NCBI GenBank assembly: GCA_023396665.1
Contig: JAEWVL010000018.1
Span: 1 to 5,072, forward strand
DNA: 5,072 nucleotides
Direction: 5' to 3'
DNA from: Spirochaetota bacterium
GTDB lineage: Bacteria > Spirochaetota > UBA4802 > JAFGJZ01
The notes beneath the pieces were generated by a model, which ran no database searches, was not told the DNA's origin, and saw only the letters and a program-made list of their open reading frames with translations. Below, one piece after another: positions 1 through 5,072 of the stretch. The translations under genes were made by a program, and so were the position numbers. Each line of letters begins with the position of its first letter. Within the stretch, counting starts at the first letter, position 1.

Positions 1-397
1 GAAGGGGGGATACCGAGCCCCACGAGGGAATCTTGTTTACCTGCGGGGAGCTTCCCGACTGATTGAAAAGCACCCGCAGCATGAACTCGGTAAACCCGAG
101 CGCAAACAGATTGATCGCCACCCCCGACACGATCTGATTGCCCCGATAACGGATGCTGATGATTCCGTGAAGCCAGCCCAGAAAGCCTCCGGCGCACATG
201 CCTGCACAAAGTCCCACCCAGGGGTTTCCGGTGTAAAAAGATATCACCGCAGAGGCGAAGGCTCCGATAAGCATCATTCCTTCCAGGCCGATATTCGTTA
301 CGCCGGTGAGTTCACAGCAGGTTGCACCGGAGGCCGTGATACACAGCGGCGCGCCGGAGCGAAGCGTCTGAAAAAAGATAATCGAGAGAATGGTCAT
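1..397 (-). CDS. Nucleoside-type ABC transporter permease B (NupC/YufQ/PnrE-like), partial
   Basis: Inner-membrane permease, probably one half of the heterodimeric channel of a nucleoside ABC importer. My own translation of the minus strand from ATG at 397 stays open for 132 codons to the window edge. The C-terminal part, more than half of a family protein of about 300 residues, lies outside. Visible family marks are TLRSGAPL near residues 11-18, NIGLEGMML at 35-43 and GNQIVSGVAINL at 86-97, with hydrophobic helices at about 3-26, 38-55, 60-80 and 88-110. The NIGLEGMM block is typical of the second permease of BMP-type nucleoside systems and related simple-sugar permeases. The start is chosen because GGAGG (408-404) lies six bases upstream. 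The ATG comes one base after the stop of permease A (TAG-A-ATG), which suggests translational coupling. Family assignment is firm; the substrate (purine or general nucleosides) is inferred from family and operon. Confidence 0.9.
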   Translation of the reverse strand, partial: MTILSIIFFQTLRSGAPLCITASGATCCELTGVTNIGLEGMMLIGAFASAVISFYTGNPWVGLCAGMCAGGFLGWLHGIISIRYRGNQIVSGVAINLFALGFTEFMLRVLFNQSGSSPQVNKIPSWGSVSPL

Positions 398-398
398 T

Positions 399-1451
399 CT
401 AGGCCTCCGCCTTTTGGTGAAAAAATCTTTCCAGTGCGAAACGGAAAATATTTTCCGCAGCCACGAGAACGATGATGATCGCCTGAACGATGATGATCAC
501 CTGGCTCGGAACATTTGCCATGAACTGCATGCGCATCGCTCCGGCGCGCAGGGCACCGAAAAGAATAGCAGCCACCACCACCCCGACGGGGTGATTCTTG
601 CCGAGCAGAGCCACCGCAATGCCGTCAAAGCCGTAGTCGGCCATCAATCCGGACAGGTATCGATCCTGGCCGATGCCGCCGAGCACGCGTTCCGCCCCCG
701 CGAGCGAGGCCAGCGAGCCGGATACGCCGAGCGCGAGAATGATTCGCCAGGGCACGTTTATTCCCGAATTTTCAGCCGCCGGGGCGTTGTGGCCGACCGC
801 TTTAATTTCATATCCGGCAACGCTTCTGTTGAGAATAAACCACACTCCGGCGGCGCAGGCAAGCGCGATGATGAGGCCGAAATTAAGGTTCGTTCCCGGA
901 ATGATGTTCCAGTACTGCACCCACTCCATGACAGGGGGCGACTGCGGGCTGGGCCCTTTTAATCCCCCCTCTTTGAGAGGATAGTTGAGCATATAATTTT
1001 CAAGGTTGATGGCCACATAGTTGAGCATGATTGTCGAAATGACCTCGTGTACTCCGAGCCTGGCTTTCAGCCAACCCGCAATGGCCGCATAGATAAAACC
1101 GGCGGCGCAGACCAGCATGATCATGAAGAGCATGTTGTTCAGAAGCGGCGTCATTACAAAAGCTCCCAATGAGGCCGCCACGAGTCCGCCCATGATCACC
1201 TGTCCCTGCGCGCCGATGTTGAAAAGTCCGGCTCGAAAGGCGAATGCGACGGCCAGTCCGGTGTAGATAAGCGGGGTTGCCTGTATGAGTGTTTGCGCGA
1301 TAGCGCTTTTTCCCCAGAAGGCTCCTCTCAGCAGGTGATAGTAGGCCAGCAGGGGGTCTTTCCCCATCAGCATGATTATTATCGCGCAGATGATAAGGGC
1401 GCTCGATACCGCGATGAGCGGCACCAGAAATGAGAGCAGATTTTTACGCAT
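399..1451 (-). CDS. Nucleoside-type ABC transporter permease A (NupB/YufP/PnrD-like)
   Basis: Inner-membrane permease expected to pair with the downstream permease to form the import channel. It is 350 residues, a usual length for the family. An N-terminal helix (about 5-29) is followed by PLIYTGLAVAFAFRAGLFNIGAQGQ from about residue 60. That FNIG.(Q/E)GQ block and GVHEVISTIMLNYVAINL at 133-150 are hallmark segments of the BMP-system permeases. Near the C-terminus are YGFDGIAVALLGKNHPVG (273-290) and a last helix at about 328-342. The open frame extends upstream to 1547, but that extension reads through the ATPase gene. The ATG at 1451 begins the hydrophobic N-terminus and has GGGGGGA upstream with seven bases of spacing, so it is preferred. 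It overlaps the ATPase stop by 8 bp (ATGCGTAA), and its own stop is one base before permease B. It appears intact. Nucleoside specificity is inferred from the family; other simple sugars are the alternative. Confidence 0.93.
   Translation of the reverse strand: MRKNLLSFLVPLIAVSSALIICAIIIMLMGKDPLLAYYHLLRGAFWGKSAIAQTLIQATPLIYTGLAVAFAFRAGLFNIGAQGQVIMGGLVAASLGAFVMTPLLNNMLFMIMLVCAAGFIYAAIAGWLKARLGVHEVISTIMLNYVAINLENYMLNYPLKEGGLKGPSPQSPPVMEWVQYWNIIPGTNLNFGLIIALACAAGVWFILNRSVAGYEIKAVGHNAPAAENSGINVPWRIILALGVSGSLASLAGAERVLGGIGQDRYLSGLMADYGFDGIAVALLGKNHPVGVVVAAILFGALRAGAMRMQFMANVPSQVIIIVQAIIIVLVAAENIFRFALERFFHQKAEA
404..408 (-). promoter_or_regulatory. Shine-Dalgarno site of permease B
   Basis: On the minus strand GGAGG lies six bases before the ATG at 397 and inside the last codons of permease A. 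It decides the start of permease B and fits reinitiation or coupling by ribosomes finishing the upstream gene. Confidence 0.75.
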
Positions 1452-2967
1452 CAAGCTTTCCCCCCGCCATAAGTATCCCGATTTTTTCCTCTGTAGCCTC
1501 TTTCTGCTGCATAATGCCGATAAGCTGCCCCTCGTACATGACCGCAATACGGTCGCTCAGGGCCGATATTTCCGACAGCTCGGCAGAAACGACCAGAATA
1601 GCCTTCATCTGCCGTTTCTCGGCAAGCAGCATGTTGTGAATCGCCTCGATTGCCCCGATGTCAACACCGCGTGTGGGCTGCGATGCTATCAGCACATCGT
1701 GGTTTTTCTCCAGTTCCCGGGCGACGATAACCTTCTGCTGGTTTCCGCCCGAGAGCTGATAGAAACTCTTTTCCGGCATATTCGGTCGTATATCGTATTT
1801 CCGGCAGTTTTGCCGCGCATCGTGTGTCATTGCAACGGCATCGAGCAGCTGTTTTTTGAAACCCTTCGCGTATTTTGAATAGTGTGTGCCGAGCGCAAGA
1901 TTCTCCGCAATGGAAAATTGCGCGATTGCGGCGCGTTTGTGGCGGTCTTCCGGGATGTGTGAGACGCCCGATGCGCAAATGGCTTTCGGCTTCAGTCTGC
2001 TTACGGGCTTTCCGTTGACCAGTACCGTACCGTGCTCTATTCTGCGAAGACCGCAGAGCGCCTCAATGAGTTCAGTTTGTCCGTTGCCGTCAACGCCGGC
2101 AATGCCCACTATTTCACCGGCACGAATACTCAATGAGAGATTTTCAACAGCGGGAAGCCCTTTGTCTCCGTTGACGAAAAGATTTTTTATTTCCAAAACG
2201 GGTGTACCCGGCTTTACCTCAACCTTCTGCAGATCGAAGAGTACCTTGCGCCCGACCATCATGGTCGCGATCTTCTCTCTGGTGGCCTCGGCGGCCGTGA
2301 TTTCTCCGGCGAGTTTCCCCTGACGCAGCACCGTAATCATGTCGGCAATTTCGAGAACTTCATTTAATTTGTGCGTTATAAAAAGAATAGTTTTTCCGTC
2401 GTCGATGAGCTTGCGGATGATCTTGTAAAGTTCTTTCACCTCCTGCGGTGTCAGAACGGCGGTCGGCTCATCAAAAACCAGAATTCTCGCTCCCTTGAAA
2501 AGCACCTTCAGTATTTCGACACGCTGCTGCATTCCCACCGACAGTCCCGAAACCCTGGCGTTCGGATCAATCTTCAGTCCGTATTGTTCCGAGACCCGTA
2601 CAACCTGTTCCCGCGCCGCTTTCATGTCGAGCATGCCGAATTTTCCCGGCTCAACGCCGAGAATCATGTTTTCCGCGACGCTGAGTGTGGGGACAAGCAT
2701 GAAATGCTGATATACCATGCCGATACCGAGGCGGGCGGCGTCACCGGGCGTCATGATTCTTGCCGGTTCGCCATCAATAAAAATTTCGCCGCTGTCCGGG
2801 GGATACAGCCCGTTGAGTATTTTCATGAGTGTAGATTTTCCAGCGCCGTTTTCGCCGACGATTGCGCGAACCTCACCTTTTTTCACCGCAAGATCCACCG
2901 CGTCATTTGCCATTACATCGCCGAACGATTTGGAAATTGCAGCCATTTGCAACATGTATCCGGACAT
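1444..2967 (-). CDS. Nucleoside-type ABC transporter ATP-binding protein, two fused NBDs (NupA/YufO/PnrC-like)
   Basis: Cytoplasmic energy subunit of a BMP-type nucleoside importer: 507 residues with two fused nucleotide-binding domains, as in RbsA/MglA relatives. Domain 1 has Walker A GENGAGKST at 38-46, Q-loop Gln87, signature LSVGMQ at 142-147, Walker B LVFDEP with Asp166-Glu167, and switch His199. Domain 2 is degenerate: GVDGNGQTE at 291-299 lacks the Walker A lysine, Walker B reads VLIASQP (Ser429-Gln430 in place of Asp-Glu) and the switch histidine is Ala462. Its signature LSGGNQ at 405-410 is intact. This asymmetry is usual for the family and leaves one complete composite ATP site. Start choices are TTG 2979, ATG 2967 and ATG 2955. 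I chose 2967 because AGAGG lies four bases upstream, a slightly short spacing. The gene follows the unknown membrane protein after 56 bp and overlaps permease A by 8 bp. Family is secure; the exact substrate is not shown. Confidence 0.95.
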   Translation of the reverse strand: MSGYMLQMAAISKSFGDVMANDAVDLAVKKGEVRAIVGENGAGKSTLMKILNGLYPPDSGEIFIDGEPARIMTPGDAARLGIGMVYQHFMLVPTLSVAENMILGVEPGKFGMLDMKAAREQVVRVSEQYGLKIDPNARVSGLSVGMQQRVEILKVLFKGARILVFDEPTAVLTPQEVKELYKIIRKLIDDGKTILFITHKLNEVLEIADMITVLRQGKLAGEITAAEATREKIATMMVGRKVLFDLQKVEVKPGTPVLEIKNLFVNGDKGLPAVENLSLSIRAGEIVGIAGVDGNGQTELIEALCGLRRIEHGTVLVNGKPVSRLKPKAICASGVSHIPEDRHKRAAIAQFSIAENLALGTHYSKYAKGFKKQLLDAVAMTHDARQNCRKYDIRPNMPEKSFYQLSGGNQQKVIVARELEKNHDVLIASQPTRGVDIGAIEAIHNMLLAEKRQMKAILVVSAELSEISALSDRIAVMYEGQLIGIMQQKEATEEKIGILMAGGKLDA

Positions 2968-2971
2968 ACAG

Positions 2972-2976
2972 CCTCT
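2972..2976 (-). promoter_or_regulatory. Shine-Dalgarno site of the ABC ATPase
   Basis: AGAGG on the minus strand ends four bases before ATG 2967. It is the only purine-rich site nearby. It lies 16 bases from the ATG at 2955, too far to serve it, and it lies inside the frame of the TTG at 2979. It therefore supports the 2967 start. Confidence 0.55.
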
Positions 2977-2989
2977 CAAAATCTTTTGA
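2976..2989 (-). repeat. A/T-rich inverted repeat next to the ATPase ribosome-binding site
   Basis: Plus-strand TCAAAA (2976-2981) and TTTTGA (2984-2989) are perfect 6-base arms around TC. On the minus-strand transcript this weak hairpin would touch the first base of AGAGG. The stem is A/U-rich and its two-base loop forces the inner pair open, so strong occlusion is unlikely. It may be chance. Confidence 0.3.
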
Positions 2990-3023
2990 AATAAAATGAT
3001 GCCGAAAGCGGCCGTTTGTCAAG

Positions 3024-4427
3024 TCAACAATCGCCTGCATTTCGCAGTGTCAGAAATAATCCGGCCGAGCAGAATAAGGCGGGAACAAATCCGTATAACA
3101 GCAGACTCGTTTGCATCAGGCCTTTGTCGTGCAGATCGCGTCCGATGGCTTCGATCAAGCGAAGGTGTTCAAGCCCCGCTGCGGGAAGGCTTTGGTAGCT
3201 GTGATCAAACATCGTCCAGGCCGCCATGATCAGTATCATTCCCGCGAAATGTGCGATTGTGAGAGGGCGCAGCACGTAGCAGTAGTAGGCGAAGGGGCCC
3301 GCTTCTCCTGCTACGGGGGGATACTTTTTCCTTAATGCATGAAAAACAAGTGAGAAAAGGAACAGCATCGGAATCGATTTAAGAAGATGATAGACCGCTT
3401 CTCCCCGGAGACTGAACAATCCCATATAGTCAAAAAAATAGTAACACGCAAGTGCTGCGGCGGGGTGCATCAGCAATAGGGAAAAAACAGCTGTTTTTTC
3501 GCCAGTTTTTTGTGTTGTGAGAAGAGAAAATACCCATGCGAAAAAAGGAACAGAGAAAAGAGGTATCAGAGAAAACAGAATAATCTGAAACTCGCGAACA
3601 AGCCGGGGGATAAGCAGTGTCATCATTCTGTTGCCGCTGAAAGCCACGGAGTCTATATCGCCGCAAAAAGCAGCGAGGATCAATAAAAGCGGAGATACCA
3701 AAATCAATACAATCAGACTCTGCCTGAGAATAGCCTGTGACTGCACTGATAAGGCCCCGTTGCCCGCATTTTTTTTCTGATGCAATGCCGAGATACTCAT
3801 GTATTGCTCCCTGCTTTTCTTGAACAGATACAGTGCTGAAAACAGAAGCAGAACATGTGTTATGAGTATTATTGAAGATAACAGAATAAACGCGCTGACT
3901 TCGTTTGCAAAAAAGAAAGCAAAAAGCGCATCCGACACTGAGTATACGGAAAGACCTTTGCTGTTTGTGCATAGTATTGCGATTGAAGTGTCTGCCAGGG
4001 TAAAAAACTGCAGTATAAGGACTGCGCACATAGCCGGTGCTGTTGCCAGTCTCCACAGCGGCAGTGGGGGCGTTTTTCCGCTTTCACACTGTTCAAGGTC
4101 TTTTCCGAATCGGGATCGGTAATTGCTGACAGGCAGAGCCGATGCTGCCGAGGCGGCAAGCAGGGTTTGCCAGAAGAGCAGAAAGATTGCAACGACTCTG
4201 TATTCAGGCTGATCGGGCGCATTATGATGAAAATGCGAAACAAAACGGCCAAGAAAATGAATAAGGGGATAGCGGGGAACCAATAATGAAGAAGCCGAGA
4301 TGAACAGAAGAATTTTGGCCGTCTTTTTTTTAAGCAGTGTTCCAATGAATAAATACAGCGGCAGAAATGACAGCGACAGAATCGGTACAAGGTAAATTGC
4401 GGGGCTGTAGAATTGTATAAGCTGCAT
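3024..4427 (-). CDS. Polytopic membrane protein of unknown function, first gene of the nucleoside-transporter operon
   Basis: I do not recognise a family with confidence. The protein is 467 residues and mostly hydrophobic. I count about eleven likely membrane helices, near 8-32, 37-58, 78-99, 128-152, 175-201, 232-254, 280-304, 312-333, 348-364, 386-406 and 438-460. Polar loops lie near 100-122, 202-230 (rich in Lys, Gln and Asn) and 407-437. No Walker, EAA, lipobox or catalytic motif is visible. The frame is open back to ATG 4700, but the extra 91 codons contain a cysteine- and arginine-rich stretch and would cover the divergent promoter zone. No ATG, GTG, TTG or CTG lies between, so ATG 4427 is preferred although its Shine-Dalgarno is weak. 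GC content looks lower by eye than in the transporter genes. Same-strand position 56 bp before the ATPase suggests co-transcription and a transport-related role. From memory, the T. pallidum pnr locus also holds an uncharacterised membrane gene beside its ATPase; homology is untested. Confidence 0.85.
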   Translation of the reverse strand: MQLIQFYSPAIYLVPILSLSFLPLYLFIGTLLKKKTAKILLFISASSLLVPRYPLIHFLGRFVSHFHHNAPDQPEYRVVAIFLLFWQTLLAASAASALPVSNYRSRFGKDLEQCESGKTPPLPLWRLATAPAMCAVLILQFFTLADTSIAILCTNSKGLSVYSVSDALFAFFFANEVSAFILLSSIILITHVLLLFSALYLFKKSREQYMSISALHQKKNAGNGALSVQSQAILRQSLIVLILVSPLLLILAAFCGDIDSVAFSGNRMMTLLIPRLVREFQIILFSLIPLFSVPFFAWVFSLLTTQKTGEKTAVFSLLLMHPAAALACYYFFDYMGLFSLRGEAVYHLLKSIPMLFLFSLVFHALRKKYPPVAGEAGPFAYYCYVLRPLTIAHFAGMILIMAAWTMFDHSYQSLPAAGLEHLRLIEAIGRDLHDKGLMQTSLLLYGFVPALFCSAGLFLTLRNAGDC

Positions 4428-4480
4428 TGTTTCGGCCGTTCCGTATGCAAAAATCCATGTCTGCGAAGTCCTTGCACCCT

Positions 4481-4496
4481 TGCGGCCCTGGCCGCA
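4481..4496. repeat. GC-rich 16-bp inverted repeat in the membrane-gene leader
   Basis: TGCGGCC (4481-4487) and GGCCGCA (4490-4496) are perfect 7-base arms around CT. The repeat lies 53 bp upstream of the membrane-protein ATG, within the likely minus-strand leader. No U-run follows it on the minus strand, and on the plus strand it is followed by GCAAAAA, so it is not an intrinsic terminator either way. It could be an operator or a leader-RNA stem. Its role is inferred only from symmetry and position. Confidence 0.45.
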
Positions 4497-4611
4497 GCAA
4501 AAATACGATGAGACAGGGGCTGGTCGACGAAATACTATTGAAGCAGCATCAGTACCCGTCCATTCGTTTTTGTGAAAATGCCAATTAATTTGCTTCTGCC
4601 GGTAAATTTCA

Positions 4612-4640
4612 TTGACAGGAGTGGTAACAATGACTAAAAG
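4612..4640 (+). promoter_or_regulatory. Candidate sigma-70 promoter for the plus-strand ABC ATPase
   Basis: A perfect -35 TTGACA (4612-4617) is followed after 17 bases by TAAAAG (4635-4640), which matches the TATAAT consensus at four of six bases. Transcription would begin near 4647 and give a 5' leader of about 150 bases before the ATG at 4800. This is the best plus-strand pair I can find between the genes. The weak -10 keeps confidence moderate. Confidence 0.4.
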
Positions 4641-4656
4641 GTAAAAGTGTAAATGT

Positions 4657-4662
4657 ATTATA
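4657..4662 (-). promoter_or_regulatory. Candidate -10 element for the minus-strand operon
   Basis: The minus strand reads TATAAT, a perfect -10 hexamer, at 4662-4657. No good -35 sits 16-18 bases upstream (4679-4686 reads as CCGCAA/GCCGCA/AGCCGC on the minus strand), and there is no extended TG. If used, it would need an activator or an alternative sigma factor, and the leader before the membrane-protein ATG would be about 220 bases. Confidence 0.3.
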
Positions 4663-4668
4663 TAGAAG

Positions 4669-4678
4669 AAACGCGTTT
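4669..4678. repeat. Palindrome AAACGCGTTT, possible operator
   Basis: This perfect 10-bp palindrome lies in the -35/-10 spacer of the candidate minus-strand promoter and downstream of the plus-strand one. A/T arms around a CG-containing centre resemble operators of LacI-family regulators in general form, but no regulator gene is in the window and a palindrome of this length can arise by chance. Confidence 0.3.
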
Positions 4679-4756
4679 TTGCGGCTTCTGAGCATTTCAT
4701 GCAAATTCACAATCAGCGGCCCTTGACATGTAAGTTCTTTTGTCAGTCGCGCCATT

Positions 4757-4770
4757 ACCGCAACAGCGGT
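4757..4770 (+). repeat. Small hairpin in the leader of the plus-strand ATPase
   Basis: ACCGC (4757-4761) and GCGGT (4766-4770) form a perfect 5-bp stem with an AACA loop. It ends 15 bases before the Shine-Dalgarno site, so it should not block ribosomes. It has no following U-run and is not a terminator. It might stabilise the leader RNA or be chance. Confidence 0.3.
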
Positions 4771-4785
4771 TTACCAAATTACTAT

Positions 4786-4793
4786 AAGGAGAG
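4786..4793 (+). promoter_or_regulatory. Strong Shine-Dalgarno site of the plus-strand ATPase
   Basis: AAGGAGAG lies six bases before the ATG at 4800. It is the best ribosome-binding site in the window and suggests efficient translation. It fixes the start of this gene. Confidence 0.8.
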
Positions 4794-4799
4794 TTGTTA

Positions 4800-5072
4800 A
4801 TGGCTAAAGTGGTACTGAACAACATTAACAAGGTTTATCCGAACGGTTTTCAGGCGGTTTATAACGCTTCGTTCGAGATTGATGACAAGGAATTTGTCGT
4901 TCTTGTCGGCCCATCCGGCTGTGGAAAGTCCACAACCCTTCGTATGCTTGCCGGTCTTGAAGAAATTTCCACCGGCGATCTGTTTATCGATGACAAGCGT
5001 ATGAACGATGTGCATCCGAAAGACCGTGACATTGCAATGGTGTTTCAAAACTATGCCCTGTATCCCCATATG
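4800..5072 (+). CDS. MalK/MsmK/UgpC-type sugar ABC transporter ATP-binding protein, N-terminal part
   Basis: Cytoplasmic ATPase of the CUT1 class, which powers import of oligosaccharides or glycerol-3-phosphate and in some bacteria serves several permeases. My translation from ATG 4800 gives 91 residues before the right edge cuts it; family members are about 360-380 residues. It begins MAKVVLNNINKVYPNGFQAV, with Walker A GPSGCGKST at 37-45, LAGLEEISTGDLFIDDKRMNDV at 50-71, and the Q-loop MVFQNYALYPHM at 80-91 with Gln83. PKDRDIAMVFQNYALYPHM is highly characteristic of MalK/MsmK/UgpC. Signature, Walker B and the C-terminal regulatory domain lie outside, so the subgroup cannot be fixed. It diverges from the nucleoside operon, so it does not appear to be the partner of those permeases, which have their own ATPase. 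A strong Shine-Dalgarno supports the start. Confidence 0.95.
   Translation, partial: MAKVVLNNINKVYPNGFQAVYNASFEIDDKEFVVLVGPSGCGKSTTLRMLAGLEEISTGDLFIDDKRMNDVHPKDRDIAMVFQNYALYPHM

Larger units (their letters stand above)
4428..4799. other. Divergent intergenic control region
   Basis: This 372-bp stretch separates the minus-strand membrane-protein operon from the plus-strand ATPase. I see no convincing gene in it. The minus-strand frame that stays open across most of it lacks a ribosome-binding site and reads like non-coding sequence. It holds a plus-strand promoter candidate, a minus-strand -10 hexamer, a GC-rich 16-bp inverted repeat, a 10-bp palindrome with a CG-rich centre, a TGACA/TGTCA inverted repeat with a 12-base spacer (4724-4745) and a small hairpin before the plus-strand gene. 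The segment 4560-4680 is A/T-rich, as expected of promoters. Confidence 0.7.

Noticed and set aside
167..962. Plus-strand open frames of 102, 190 and 103 codons over the permease genes
   Set aside because: They are antisense to clearly recognisable permeases, their products are low-complexity and charged, and no ribosome-binding site supports them.
1372..2994. Plus-strand open frames, including one of 207 codons, opposite the ABC ATPase
   Set aside because: They are shadows of a gene with full Walker, signature and switch motifs. The encoded products match nothing I recognise.
3001..3012. GCCG-AAAG-CGGC hairpin between the membrane gene and the ATPase, as a terminator or attenuator
   Set aside because: The stem is only four base pairs and the minus-strand tail ATCATTTTATTT is interrupted, so termination is unlikely. 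A conserved attenuator cannot be excluded.
3430..4477. Minus-strand frames of 208 and 202 codons overlapping the membrane-protein gene
   Set aside because: The hydrophobic helices alternating with polar loops appear in the 3024-4427 frame. The other frames give mixed, Cys/Arg/Ser-rich products typical of out-of-frame reading.
4723..4728. Second perfect TTGACA as a -35 element for the plus-strand ATPase
   Set aside because: No acceptable -10 lies 16-18 bases downstream; that region reads GTCGCG and is GC-rich.
4783..4788. TATAAG just before the plus-strand start as a -10 element
   Set aside because: It overlaps the Shine-Dalgarno site, has no -35 at the right distance, and would leave almost no leader.
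4797..5069. Minus-strand 90-codon frame opposite the sugar ATPase
   Set aside because: The plus strand encodes an unmistakable MalK/MsmK-type N-terminus, so this is antisense shadow.

Overview
The window looks like the chromosome of a bacterium with moderate GC content. It holds parts of two ABC-transport loci transcribed away from each other from a shared intergenic region. The left four-fifths, all on the minus strand, reads (in transcription order) as a polytopic membrane protein of unknown function, then a two-domain ABC ATPase, then two permeases. The second permease runs off the left edge. The ATPase and both permeases carry the marks of the BMP-type purine/general nucleoside ABC importers (the NupABC, YufOPQ and Pnr families). 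From memory, the Treponema pallidum pnr locus also has an uncharacterised membrane-protein gene beside its ATPase and two permeases. That makes a spirochaete, Treponema-like host a reasonable but unproven guess, because no rRNA or other lineage marker is present.

Layout: 1-397 is permease B (partial, minus). 399-1451 is permease A (minus). 1444-2967 is the ATPase (minus). 3024-4427 is the unknown membrane protein (minus). 4428-4799 is the divergent intergenic region. 4800-5072 is the start of a MalK/MsmK/UgpC-type sugar-transporter ATPase (plus, cut by the right edge). The three transporter genes are tightly packed: ATPase and permease A overlap by 8 bp (ATGCGTAA), and permease A and permease B are joined as TAG-A-ATG. 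Both junctions suggest translational coupling and balanced subunit production. A 56-bp gap separates the membrane-protein gene from the ATPase gene, with no convincing terminator, so all four minus-strand genes are probably one operon.

Function: the ATPase should energise a heterodimeric permease that imports nucleosides delivered by a BmpA/PnrA-like lipoprotein, but no such lipoprotein gene is in the window. The plus-strand ATPase belongs to a different, sugar-import class and is probably a lone energy subunit or the first gene of its own unit. The intergenic region holds a good plus-strand promoter candidate, a perfect minus-strand -10 hexamer close by and several inverted repeats, so the two loci may be regulated from one control region.

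I see no mobile element, CRISPR array, RNA gene or defence system. The least ordinary item is the roughly 11-helix membrane protein that leads the nucleoside-transporter operon.
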